From: Ceratothoa steindachneri
Lineage: Eukaryota; Arthropoda; Malacostraca; Isopoda; Cymothoidae
Reading direction: 5' to 3'
NCBI GenBank assembly: GCA_963969495.1
Contig: OZ018321.1
Location: 125,237,218 to 125,301,217, forward strand
Length of the DNA stretch: 64,000 nt
Both the position numbers and the translations under genes were made by a program. This document shows, piece by piece, positions 12,137-23,096 of the stretch (positions are counted from its first letter, which is position 1; every line of letters starts with the position of its first letter). Below the pieces are notes generated by a model. The model made no database searches. It was not told the origin of the DNA and worked only from the letters and a program-made list of their open reading frames with translations.

Positions 12137-13219
12137 GACAATGGAAGCTAATGTGACCTGGTGTGCCGCAATTAAAACACGTAACGGGGTTTCTGGGGTA
12201 TGACGAGGACGAGGGGTTTAGATGCATTAGGGGCTTGATTTCCCTCTGATCCTTGGATGAAAAGACTTCAGGTTTTGGGTTCCCAGAGATCTTAACAAAT
12301 TGAGGAAGGTTTTTTGTTGAGGTTTCTGGAGATACCTACCTTTCTTTGGAGATAAGGGCTGGTTCTTTTTAAACTCTCGCAGATATAGGCTATGGTTAAA
12401 AGCATGCAGATCAGCTTTCTCCACGCAGTCATTAAACGTAACGGCTTACCTGTCCTTAACGAATGCTCGTATCTCTGTGGGAAGGGTACACAACAATTGG
12501 TTCTTAAGTTTGAAGTCGACGAGAGAGTAAAACTCTTTTTCTACATGTGCTAAATCTAGCCAGAATTGGAGATATCTTCGCAGGATAAATTTAAATTGAC
12601 GGTATCTTTGACTTTGTGAATTCTAGCCTGTCTAAACTTCATTCTATACTCCTCGGGGTTACATTAACGGTGGCGAGTAGCTAGTGCTTGAGGGTGGTAT
12701 AATCAACTGAAGCCTTGGATAGTAACGAGATCAATATATCACGGAAACGGGTATTCAACAGAGGCAGTAATCTGGCGTTTCCCTCTGATTCTATATCCCA
12801 ATGATTCAATTTGAAGTGTGTCAAGTACGAACACAGGTCTTCGTTGTCTTTATTTGCTAGGAGTTTCATAGTAGGTATCTGGGTAGCTCCAAACCAGGCT
12901 CCAACGGAATTGACTTCCACCTAATACTTGCTCATGGCCCTTTCATGTGAGCGGATTCGTTCTCTCTCTTCTACTTCCCTCTGTATTCTTCTTTCTTCGG
13001 CTTTTATTTCCGCTTGCGCCTGTTCTATTTCTCTCTGTATTCTTCTGCTTCTCTTTTTGCTTGCAACTGTTCTATTCCTTTCCGTATTCTTCTTTCTTCT
13101 CTTTCCGCTTGTTTTTCTTCTTGTTCCTGGACGTAAGCAACTAGTGCTTTGCCTGTTAATTCAAAAGTTTGGTCTTGTTGGAATCTTTTAAACGCCAACA
13201 TTTTATGTATGTACGTCAA
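12137..13219 (-). pseudogene. Gag, Gypsy copy 2
   Basis: Minus-strand gag in pieces. The N-terminus (13025-13219) reads FKRFQQDQTFELTGKALVAY followed by a charged coiled coil. A capsid-like frame at 12681-12920 contains GAWFGATQIPTMKLL and LTHFKLNHWD. At 12137-12178 a CCHC zinc knuckle CFNCGTPGHISFHC has intact ligands; this motif binds RNA in gag nucleocapsids. Stops and frameshifts separate the three. The N-terminus matches the gag start of copy 1 at 5607. Confidence 0.75.
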
Positions 13220-13469
13220 ATACTCACCGATGTAAGCTAAAAGTTGTTATGCAACCACGAAACAAGTAGCGCTCTGCATAACCCAACCTTACAACCCACA
13301 CTTTCTGTTAGTTGGACTACAACAGAAAGAAACTTATTAACACCATTAACGGGCTAACCGCAGATAATTAAGAACAAATTATAAACCGACTTGATCCTCT
13401 TCTTATGTTTAATTTTCCTTGAACGTTTAGTCACAAATTTGTTACTACTCAAGAGTATCCTTCCTTTAA

Positions 13470-13508
13470 CCAGGAAGGATGCATTATATTATATATCTAT
13501 TGCCGTAT
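13470..13508. repeat. Direct repeat, right copy (candidate LTR end)
   Basis: Partner of 7396-7434. It lies upstream of the minus-strand gag start. Similarity stops at 13508, so the rest of the 5' LTR is lost or replaced. Confidence 0.6.
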
Positions 13509-14640
13509 GAATTACAAAAATGTACTCCATGCCTTCTTCGGTTGGATTACACAAACTATTCTTAATGTTGCTTAATTTCGTCGCAAATATGTCATTTTTT
13601 CTAAAAAAAAATTATTACCTTCGCATTTTCTCCTCTTTCATCCAACGAGTGCCATCTTTTGTAACCTTGGTATCAGGTCTCACCATCCGTCATTACCTCT
13701 AAAACAGTGTACATGGTGCGATGTATAATTTTTCACCTAACTTCCTCTTAATAGAAAATAAAACAGAGCACATTCATACAGATATATTCACCAAAATGCT
13801 ATACATATAAAAATGATATATGATATACATATTGCTATATGTGGGTATAAGTATAGATGTGCATGTTTTGTATAAGTATATATGCATACATCGAAATTCC
13901 GGAGCAATAGTACGAGTTCATCACCCCTCCCCCTGCAACACCTTCTCTTTTTTCTAAAAATTACTTGCAAAGTCATGTACTGCCGCTCGTTCTGTACGAG
14001 AAGCCAACTAAGATTGAAAACCTCCTCTTTTGAAAACACATTCTCTTATGATAGTTTAACTAACCTTTTCTTCAGGACCTCACTAAGAAATTGCCTCTAA
14101 TTAAGGCCGCATCTTCTCCCAACTTATTTAACCTTTAAGAACCGATTGGCGAAGATAAAATAAAAAAAACGCACATGCACCACCAGAAAGTGTAGTTGCT
14201 GGATCCAGTGTAAGACACCTACTAAGAAATAGGAAATTAATTAAGATTGGAGAGAAACACCCCTTGTACTAAAATGGTAAATTAAATTTAAATCCACCTA
14301 GTTTCAGAAATTGAGATATATACATAACCTAGAAATCTTCCAGGATGGAGTGTCTAAGCTCAGAAATCGACAGAGGCTGACTACTTACTAGTTTAAACTT
14401 CTTGATATCGGTGGAAAACATGTGAAAGAAGTTAAAATAAAAAACTATTGAACTTACAATTACTCTTCTTTGGTTCCTCCTTATTGGGCGGAACATCTTC
14501 TCTCGATAAAGAGTTCCTACTGCATGACCACCAGCTGTCACCCAAACTACGCCCCGCATTAAGAAGGCAACCTCAGGTAAGCGACTCTTTCCTATCCCCA
14601 AGAACATTTGCAGCAATAAATATTGCACTCCCAGCACTTT
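13509..14640. other. No recognised gene
   Basis: AT-rich DNA with ATATAC/TATA stretches near 13790-13890. No conserved motif on either strand. Confidence 0.4.
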
Positions 14641-14754
14641 ATAAATAAACCTATGAATTAAGACCCCATCCACATTGGCGACCAGGACCCCTTTCAAATC
14701 TAGTGACCCTTCCAGAATATTTTTTAACACAGCGTCATCCATCATCATTAATCG

Positions 14755-17045
14755 ATCTCGCCTCCAACAAAAATAAGAGCGAGGGTATCCCAGTCCCTTA
14801 CCGTCACCCCAATTATATTTGATGGTGGAGCTTCTTCAAGTAACTTGAACATCAAAAAATTACTATTAGCTAACAGGACACTCGCTGAGCCTGTTAATCG
14901 ACAGAGACATAATACACAAAGGTCCCGACTTCTCCACTTTCCATTCGGCAAGGTCGACGACTACTCTGGATATAGTTCTAACGAATAAGAACTTTTCTCT
15001 GTACCAAGTGACGCTTCCTTGTCCCTTCCTTTCATCAGACAACGTGAGTATGATTACCCATATCTCTAACTCTCCGATCCAAGTACGGGTTCCTAAGCGT
15101 AGATGTCTAGCAAGAGGCAACTGGGAGTAGCAGTGGAAGGTCATACTCTCGAAGAAATTGAAGAAAAATTCGACCACCTTACGTCAAAGATCTTAGATGC
15201 TGACCGCTTAGCTGTCCCTTAGAAGGAGCATAAAACAATACCAGCTCCAAGGGGAGACCCTAATATTCAAGAGAAAATGGATAAACTAGAGGCAAGCATC
15301 TACTTCACAAATATGTATGTGATCACGGCACATTGGTACCAAGAAATAAGAGATATAAGAAATGAGATAGAAAATCGCATAATGGAGAAATCGAGAGATC
15401 AATGGGATGAGCTAATAGCTAAAATTGACAAAGAAGGAGACTAGAAATTTCTGGTGTCAAATGAAAAGATTGCGAGGCACTCCAACCAAGATTAGTATAA
15501 AAGTTAAAGTGAATGACGTAGAACTCACATAAGACCACGACATCCAGCGTCAGTTAAGAACATATTGGCAGAATTGTTTTTGTGTTTGGGACGAAAAGAA
15601 TGAAGTTTTTGATGAGAGGTACAAGGGGCAATTTCTTTTAAGACTCCGTGAACTGGGGACTGACATCACACCATAAAACCTTGTGAACGGGACACGTCTC
15701 GCAGCAGGAGAAAGTAGACCCTTCTCCCACAGAGAGTATGGGGAAGCACTAAAGATTTTCAAGCAAAAGGCTTTAGAGATTACTGGCATCACGAAGATGC
15801 ATTTAATAAACGTCCTCAACAAAGTTAATGAAGCTCTACTCGAGGCGTTTAACGCCTGCCTCAATGTTGGATATTTCCCGGACCAGTTCAAAAGAGCCTG
15901 TTTGATATTCACATCAAAACCCGGCAAGCTCAAGACAGAGGTTGGAAGCTACAGACCCATTTCTCTGCTGGAATTTATGGGTAAGCTGCTAGAGAAGCTT
16001 CTTAATAACAGACTAAAGGACTTCCTAGAATCTACCAACTTATAAAATTATCAACAGCATGGCTTCCGAAAGAAACTGGGTACCAAAACAGCTCTGGCTT
16101 TGAACACTGAAATGATAGCTCTTGGCAATGCAGGCAAAGGCATTGTCGACGTTGTACTACGAGACATGGTCTCGACCTTTGACAAGGTGTGGCTACCAGG
16201 GCTAAAGAAGAAAATCATAAATCTACGTATGGATAAAAACGTAAAGCGAATACTCTGCGACTACTTAGAAGATCGAGAGGCGGTCTTAAGAGTAAATGAC
16301 ATTGAGGGGAAACCATAGTGTCTCAGCACTACATTGTATGCAGTATATACGGCCGACCTACCTTACCCCGATCAAGACCTTGCCCAGTGCGTTCAGCTGG
16401 CGGATAACATCACGCTGGTCATTACCAGCGTATATAAAAACCCTGTTGACCTCGCAAACAGGACAAGTAGGGAGATCGAAAATTCCAACGAATTCAAAAA
16501 AAGGAACAAAATTAGAACTAATGTTCACAAGTTCAAAATGATACCTACAGGACGTTGAAAGACAGCGGATGTCCTGGTTCGGGGCGAACTCTATGAATAC
16601 TCGAGAGAGGGCTGGGTACTTGGTCTGAAGTTGAGCTGAAAGGAGTACAATGTCACCAATCAACAAGGAAAAACTATATATGCTATTAGTAAGGCCGCAT
16701 CTACTGTATCCCACCATTCTCCTCTATACCCTGAGCAAATTGACCATTAGAAAAGCCCAAGTTGTCCAAAATAAAGCCTTACACTTCATTACTAACGCCA
16801 CCCAATGGAACCGGATCCCCTCCGAAGTCTTACACGAAGTGACTGACATGGAATCCATCAATATTACCCTGAACAGAAGAGCACAGGATATATGGCAAAA
16901 CGTCAACCAGATTATGCCCGACAAAGTACTTAATTGGATCAGAATACCAATTGTGGAACTACGCGAGCTTCGATTTAAGTGCGACTTCAAATGCAGTCAG
17001 CTGCTGATCCTACAAGATTATCCCCCACTTTATCGATCAATTTAG
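14755..17045 (+). pseudogene. Jockey-superfamily LINE (Nimb/I-like), EN and RT remnants
   Basis: A non-LTR retrotransposon that would copy itself by target-primed reverse transcription. The AP endonuclease end (about 14890-15125) reads STFHSARSTTTLDIVLTNKN and LPCPFLSSDNVSMITHISNS; the SDH catalytic block is changed to SDN. RT blocks follow: LLEAFNACLNVGYFPDQFKR, SYRPISLLEFMGKLLEKLL, HGFRKKLG, VVLRDMVSTFDKVWLPGLKK. The catalytic FADD equivalent reads LADN (about 16396-16407). The C-terminus (16650-17045) carries LSKLTIRKAQVVQNKALHFI and ends at a TAG. Many frameshifts. The 5' end is not resolved. Confidence 0.8.
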
Positions 17046-17163
17046 CTACAGAATAAACTTTATTTATGAACCAGAATATTAAACAAACTAACAATGCAAG
17101 GTCCGAACAAGACATACTCTACTGTATAATGGAATATAAAAACAAATAAAATAAAATAAGACA

Positions 17164-17290
17164 AAAGATCAGAAGAGGTCAAATTTGAAAAATATAGTAA
17201 AGAAAAGATCCGAAGTGGACAAATTTTTAAATATAGAAAATTAAATAAAGGGTCCAAAGTGGACAACTCTTAAAAAAAAGATCCGAAATA
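17164..17290 (+). repeat. Short tandem repeat downstream of the LINE
   Basis: Imperfect units beginning aaagatccgaagtggacaaa start at about 17164, 17204, 17247 and 17277 (spacing 40, 43, 30 bp). They lie about 120 bp after the LINE stop and probably form part of its 3' untranslated region. Confidence 0.7.
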
Positions 17291-17772
17291 ACAAACTAAT
17301 AATAAAATGTAAACAAGTACATAGATCAAAAACATTCAACAAGAAAGTGAAACTCAGGTCTTATAGCATCTAGAAGGACTTACACCAACGACAACGGTTT
17401 GATTTCTTAACAGCACTGCAAAGACCGAAGATAAAGAACATCTAATGAGTTTGCCAGAAAACCTGGCATACATTCTCTCTCACTTAAATAACCATATTCT
17501 ATCTTTTTTCTAAACTCTATCCCCACATTTTTCCTATCTTTCACGATCGTTGAAACGTTCGTCGCCCAGTCGTATGCGGGGCGCTCAGGAAGAAGGTTGA
17601 GAAACTCCAGGAGTAATTTTTAGTCGATTAAGGAATTATTATCATTGCCCAGATATAACTGCATTAAAATATAAATGAATATAAATGAAAGTTTGTTTAC
17701 AACATATATATATATAATTTTTTATCTCTAAAAATTTCACCGATATAGCAATGATAGTATTACAACATTTAA

Positions 17773-17779
<7 letters not shown>
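17291..17779. other. No recognised gene
   Basis: AT-rich flank between the LINE 3' region and the first (TA)n tract. Nothing identifiable. Confidence 0.4.

Positions 17780-17838
<59 letters not shown>
17780..17838. repeat. (TA)n microsatellite
   Basis: Pure TA run about 60 bp long, 34 bp left of the large inverted repeat. Confidence 0.95.
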
Positions 17839-17840
<2 letters not shown>

Positions 17841-17871
17841 ATATGGAGCTCGGCTGTGAAGCCTGCATTTA

Positions 17872-18269
17872 ATATTGAGGATATATCCCAGAGTCAAGAG
17901 AAACGGATGCATCATCTTTTAATTTTTCACAAACGTTTCGAAAACTACAAGTTTTCATCTTCAGGCTAAAATAAGATTACAAAATTAATACATATGAAGA
18001 AAACTTGAAATGGCCAACAAGACATTATTTTAAAAGGTGACAATTATAAAATATCATTAAAATATACTATAAGTTAAAATTTTAAATCTGAATTGGCAAC
18101 AGTTAGATTTGCTTTTTAAATAATGTCTTGTTGGCCTTTTCAAGTTTTCTTCATATGTATTAACTTTATATCCTTATTCTAGCCTGAAGATGAAAACTTG
18201 TAGTTTTCGAAACGTTGTGAAAAATTAAAAGATGATGCATCTGTTTCTCGTGGCTCTGGGATTTATCCT

Positions 18270-18275
<6 letters not shown>
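17872..18275. mobile_element. Penelope-like terminal inverted repeat with hammerhead-like motif
   Basis: Arms 17872-18030 and 18118-18275 are reverse complements at roughly 90% identity, with an 87-nt spacer. Each arm carries a motif typical of Penelope-like element ends. On the plus strand of the right arm it reads CTGAAGA (18184-18190), a 7-bp stem gaaaact/agttttc with loop tgt, then GAAACG (from 18209). This is the CUGANGA-stem II-GAAA core of minimal hammerhead ribozymes described in these elements, though with one extra U before stem II that may impair it. No coding sequence lies inside, so this is a deleted or terminal-repeat-only copy. Confidence 0.6.

Positions 18276-18348
<73 letters not shown>
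18272..18348. repeat. (TA)n microsatellite
   Basis: A TA run that begins exactly where the right arm of the inverted repeat ends. Confidence 0.95.
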
Positions 18349-18351
<3 letters not shown>

Positions 18352-18430
18352 ACTCAAATATTTGCTTGCCGATTGCTGCCGACAACGAGTAATGTCGGAA
18401 AACAATCAAAATCATTACACGTTATTGAAA

Positions 18431-19510
18431 TTAATTTACAACAATGATTCCACCTTCTTTATCACATACAGCCCTTAATCGCATTTTAAAAGAATAAATA
18501 CCTTTTATGATATACGATAACCTTATAGGTAGCCAGCCCAAGCAAGACGAATTTTCCTTCATAGGAATAAGTTCAAATTCCCTAAATTTATATCTTTTAA
18601 TTTCCGTAGAGTTTTCTTGAAGTAAATTCCATATGGAATATTCCATAGGGTTAGAGTCGGCGATTGAGGAGCCCATTCATCCTTTTTCATAAAATAAGAA
18701 CAATTATCTTTAAATATTTTTGTGTTGTTTTGCTTATATAAGAGTGCACTATCTGGCTGGAAGTAGAAGTTTCCTTTAAGATAAAGCTGATGGCAATGGG
18801 GAAATAGACCGAGAGATAGTAGTTCAATGTAATTTTCTTAATAAACTTTGGATTTTTGTGTATCGATAAAATGGATCTTCGTTTTGCCATTATATGAGAC
18901 TCTCAAGGAAACCATTGTTTTTGTTCTAATCTTAAAGATTTATGAGAAAGGCGGAATAGATGGATGTCCTTTTTCTTTGAGCCATAAACTCATTTATTTA
19001 GACTATTTGTTAGCACTTAGAAAGACAATTTTCTTTCGTTGGTAAAGACGAAATTTCTTGTATGTTGAGATTAATAATGATCCTAGAGAAACTTACAACG
19101 TGTCTTTTACATTGTCTTTCATTAATATCACAAGGAGCGGTGCGCATTATTTCATAAGTTTTTATTTTTTGTCGTTTTAAAATCCGTTACACAGAAGAAT
19201 AGGAGATAATTAATTCACTGGAGATCTTCCTTTCGGATAGATGAGTTGCGGGTTTTTCTCCTGTGATAAAACAAGTTCTTTAACTTAAATCATTTTATTT
19301 TCTATCATATCAGTTTTATTATGGCGGCAACTATCGTTCTTTTAGAGCTATCGAACCACTAGTTTTCATCTTTTTAAGTAAACTATAAACACTTCCACGA
19401 GTCTAATTTCTATCTGGAAATTCACGAAAAGTTCTATTTCATTCCAACCTCCTTCTCTAAAACATGCTTCAATTCTAATTTTATCATGTAAACTTAACAC
19501 CATTGTGACA
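18431..19510 (-). pseudogene. Mariner/Tc1-superfamily transposase, frameshifted
   Basis: Read on the minus strand from about 19510. The N-terminal helix-turn-helix region reads HDKIRIEACFREGGWNEIEL, then a KMKTSGSI block. The catalytic domain follows: NFVFTNERKLSF (where FSDEK is expected), MVSLRVSYNGKTKIHFID, NFYFQPDSALLYKQ (second Asp block, QQDxAPxH), then DSNPMEYSIWNLLQENSTEI (SPDLNPxDYxIWxxLE block) and a C-terminal IYSFKMRLRAVCDKEGGII. Several frameshifts and stops. About full length (1.1 kb) but inactive. Confidence 0.85.
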
Positions 19511-19790
19511 GGGGTATAATAACATTACTTCAAAATTTTGAGTTGAAATGATAAGTAAAGAGAGCCTAAGCCTGCACGATTGGTGATTCGGCAAGCAAAT
19601 TTTTGAATGACTATATTATTTTTTTTAATTGTAGAAGTACTATTAAAGTTATATTGGTGAAAATTCCAGAGCTAATAAAAATATATATATATAATGTAGT
19701 ATACGAATATTCTTTTTTCTAATTATATTTCAGTGAGTTATTTAAGTTTGAATTTCGTAAAGCTTTTGCTGGAACACCCGATATATATAC

Positions 19791-19794
<4 letters not shown>
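19511..19794. other. Flank of the mariner copy
   Basis: AT-rich; likely contains the degraded 5' terminal inverted repeat of the mariner copy, but I could not pair it with the 3' side. Confidence 0.3.
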
Positions 19795-19875
<81 letters not shown>

Positions 19876-19889
19876 TATATATATATATG
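19795..19889. repeat. (TA)n microsatellite
   Basis: TA run with TACACA interruption near 19866. Confidence 0.95.
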
Positions 19890-21320
19890 TTCAAATCGAC
19901 AGCGATGGCTGCTTGATTAAGCTTGGCTGCATTTTTAACCTTTTCAAAGCCTTTTATTCAAAAAGCGAACGGTGGGAAAAAATGGTGAAAAGTAGCATAT
20001 CTTTATTAGCCGAGACGTCTTCAACCTATTAAAAGGTCAGCTTCTGGACAAACAATGAAAAAAATTACAAAACTGGGTTTATATTTTCCTTTATTACCTA
20101 ACCTAAGAATATGTTTTCGGATCAATCAAAAGTGACAAAAATTATAAAGCTAGAATAATGTTTAGTTTAGAAAAGGAAAATTATTTGATCTTGACATAAG
20201 AAAATTTGTTTGAGCCAATCAAATTTGAGAAAGATTTTAAGGATTAAACAATATCTGGATAAGCAAAATAAAAGCGTTTGCATAAAAAATTGAATCGCTT
20301 TCAATTTAATACTTACATTTTTGTGTGGTTTCATAGTTTCCCTCTCCCTTTAGAGGCTTTAGAAGAAATTTGAACAGTTGAAAAGGTCAATTTTGTTTCT
20401 CCGTCTTATCTCTTAAATGAACCCAAATTTTCCTATATTAATCTATCCGTCTGAAATTCGTCGAGTTTCATTTTCCACAAAACACAGATATTTAACTCTT
20501 TCAAAAAAAAAAAAAAATCGAACACGGAACAACCAAATTAAACTAATTTACAACTAAGAAAAAAATAAAATGAACACACTTTTTATTCAGTGGCCGTTAC
20601 GCCAGCATTCAGACTAGAAGTGAGGAGCAACAACTCATCCATCCGGTCAATTTCTTTTTATTTTCAACTGGTGAAAAAAATAGTTTTTTCGACAGACCAT
20701 AAAATGATTGATGAGGTGTCTTAAGTGTTTAATAGAGCCACACCTGCAACCTGAACGTCAAAGGGAATCGAGAACGCCTTCCTCAAAGGATCTGCTTGCC
20801 AGGGCCTATGACCGGTCAGTTGGTTCGGTGTAACATCGACGACTTTCCTCGTAAATTAAGAATTGTATAAATCTTTGATATGTCATGAAACCCCCTCCCT
20901 CAAATAAATCATTTAAGACCAACTTGTTCAAATTTCGGCTGAAGACATACATTTAACCTTTTTAGAAAGCCAAAGCTATTTTTAAGAAGTAATTCAATAG
21001 TTTCGCCAGTCGTGTTCCTATCATCAGTAATTTTGTATCCTTGTTTCTTGCGAGGCAGAATTTCAATGTCACAAGCTGCACTCTCCAGTCAGGGCCCTTA
21101 TAGCTTGTAGATTAGGATATTTTTGCGTCAACAGGTTTCGATTAGACGGATTGTCTTATCGTTTTCGCGAAAATATTTAAGAAAGCAAGGAAATTTTAAG
21201 TTTGCGAGTGAAAATTTACCTTGGGGAAAATAAGCCAAGTTTTACAGATTATAGATGTCTCGCCACTTTTAAATTTTTACATAAAGTGAACTTTACTTTC
21301 ATTTCCGTAGAGTTTAGATT
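19890..21320. other. No recognised gene
   Basis: AT-rich DNA. No frame above 60 codons with a motif, no repeat partner seen in the window. Confidence 0.4.
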
Positions 21321-21643
21321 CAAATTAGGGTAATACTTCAGATTTAGGGCGCAGGGTAGGTGGCGTTGTTAGTAGGCTACAATTTTGGGCTACAATATAT
21401 CTCTAATGACGTCAGACGGTAGATTCAGATGTGACCAATCACGGCGTTATATTTTTTAGTTTTGGGGGGGATTTGTAACTTTTAGTCTGTATTATTTACT
21501 AAATATCGGCGTCTCTGCTCGTTTATAGTTTTTTCTAAGTTAGGTAAGGTTTCTTGATGTCTTTTATTGTTTTGTTTTTTTTTGTTTTCGTATTCTTTGT
21601 TTCGCAGTAAACGATAACAGCTTCTTACTGGCAACGTCGTAGC

Positions 21644-21651
21644 TATAAATA
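21644..21651 (+). promoter_or_regulatory. TATA box inside the Merlin-like element
   Basis: tataaata, 38 bp upstream of the exon ATG, in the context agctataaatagaaccc. Likely the transposase promoter kept in the deletion derivative. Confidence 0.6.
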
Positions 21652-21681
21652 GAACCCGCTTAGCTTTTTTTCTATTTCGTT

Positions 21682-21801
21682 ATGGCTTTTTCGTGCTCTA
21701 GTTGTGCTTCTTCGTTATTCGAATTCGGGTTTATTTTGCATGACCGCGAAAAACTTTTAGATTATTTAGAGGAGCATAAACTAATTAAGAAACCTCTAAA
21801 A
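21682..21801 (+). CDS. Orphan first exon, Merlin/ISXO2-like transposase N-terminus
   Basis: Forty uninterrupted codons from ATG at 21682 end exactly at a strong splice donor (gtaagt, 21802-21807) in phase 0. The peptide starts MAFSCSSCASSLFEFGFIL and continues HDREKLLDYLEEHKLIKK. It ends just before where an ISXO2-like transposase would carry its CxxC zinc-binding pair after a hydrophobic fLxxHgLI helix. No second exon follows inside the element. The family call rests on this short match plus inverted repeats and 8-bp duplication, so it is moderate. An unrelated captured exon is the alternative. Confidence 0.5.
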
Positions 21802-22150
21802 GTAAGTATTGTTTGTCATTAGATCAGGTTTTTCTGCCAGTAAAAAGCTGTTGGGGAAAAAAAACAGTAAATTCAATGGGACTGCTCGTGGGGGATATAT
21901 CACTGAGGGGGACCACCCTGCAATCATCCTGAGTTTCAATCAATTGGGGGGGTCTGGGTGGCGCAGCCCCCCAGTATATACTCATATACAAAAAATATAA
22001 CGCCGTAATTGTTCACATCTGACGCTACCGTCTGACGTCATAAGACATATATTGTAGCCTATAAACAGCGGCACCTACCGTGCGCCCCGAAACTGAAGTG
22101 TTACCTAAATTAGAAGGGTACCAGAGCAAACGACTCCGGAACCAACGAAT

Positions 22151-22440
22151 TGTTTATGTTTAATTCAAGATATGACTGGCATATATTTCATGAATTTCTA
22201 GTTCTCTCCTTAAGTTATTCTGTGCAGAGAAGGGCACGACGGAGAAGAGAAACCGCCTCTTGTACCTATCGGTTAAGTGGCCTTCTCCAAACAATATTCT
22301 AATTCTTCCCCCCCCAAAAAAAAATTCTTTTTGTTTACTTTTTTTCTGTTCATGCAATTGATTGCTGAATATATTTTTTTCATTGGCATGTTGAGTTTAC
22401 CCTTCTCCGCAAAAGTTATAGACCACGGCATCCCGAACGA
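22151..22440 (+). repeat. Left LTR remnant of the BEL/Pao element
   Basis: Begins tgtttatgtt. It shares an ordered series of words with 28319-28610 over about 260 bp. Downstream similarity fades after the ttatag near 22420. Confidence 0.6.
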
Positions 22441-23096
22441 GTTGGTTGCATGACGTTCTTTGCCGATTTTGAGGTTGTTCGTTCCCTTTGATGCGTTTAG
22501 TTTGCTTGGCGCGACGCAAACTTTCATACTTTAAACTTATTTTTTGTTAAATGAAATTATTTTTGCTCGGTCATTATTATGTAACCGATATTTCATCATT
22601 GAATTATAGTTCTATTTATATAAAGAGTACCAACTTTGAAATTAAATACCTCTATAAAAGAGGAACATTTACTTGCATTTTCCAAAACAACAATATTTTG
22701 GACTAAGCTATTGCATTCAAACCATATTTAATTATTGTAATTTTGGACAGCAACGACCTTGTTAATGACCATAATAATTCTACAGATTATAAAGGAAAGC
22801 TTGCCTAACTCTACCATCTTTCCCACACATATTGAACAAAGGTTTTATTCTGCTCACAACAGATTTAGCTGTTTTCAAGAAAAAAACTACATATAACTAT
22901 AAAAGAAAATACTTTAATTATTTTCTAGAGACCGAAATTTAAACATTGTATATTTTAACTGCAAGGAGCGAACATGTTAGATAATAGAAATTATTATATG
23001 AACCAGGTTCGTCTTAATAGTCTAGGTTTACGAACTTATTTTGTTTTCATTAGAAATTTTATTTTTATTTCATTTATAAATATAACTTAAGTTAAC

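Larger units (their letters stand above)
7396..13508 (-). mobile_element. Ty3/Gypsy element, Gmr1-like order, copy 2
   Basis: On the minus strand the order is gag (13219 down to about 12137), aspartic protease, integrase, GPY/F, reverse transcriptase and RNase H (to about 8925). A 39-bp imperfect direct repeat (7396-7434 and 13470-13508) brackets it and is probably what remains of the two LTRs. Linear order of at least six recognisable modules makes INT-before-RT a property of the element and not of one misread frame. Many stops and frameshifts make it inactive. The 5' LTR is cut to a few tens of bases. Confidence 0.75.
21329..22105 (+). mobile_element. Merlin-like non-autonomous DNA transposon with 8-bp TSD
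   Basis: Terminal inverted repeats about 120-145 bp long (21329-21470 and 21985-22105) begin ggtaatacttcag and ggtaacacttcag when read inward. Shared internal words include taggctacaatatat, atgacgtcagacggtag and acggcgttatatttttt. The left arm has a 15-bp internal duplication. Flanks are caaattag (21321-21328) and taaattag (22106-22113), a 7-of-8 match. The Merlin superfamily makes 8-9 bp duplications. The interior holds a TATA box and the first exon of what looks like an ISXO2/Merlin transposase; the catalytic part is missing, so it must have been mobilised in trans. Confidence 0.7.

Noticed and set aside
14329..15177. Minus-strand frames of 67-139 codons
   Set aside because: They run opposite to endonuclease sequence recognisable on the plus strand and carry no motif.
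18232..18447. Plus-strand frame through the (TA)n tract
   Set aside because: Mostly microsatellite plus inverted-repeat sequence.
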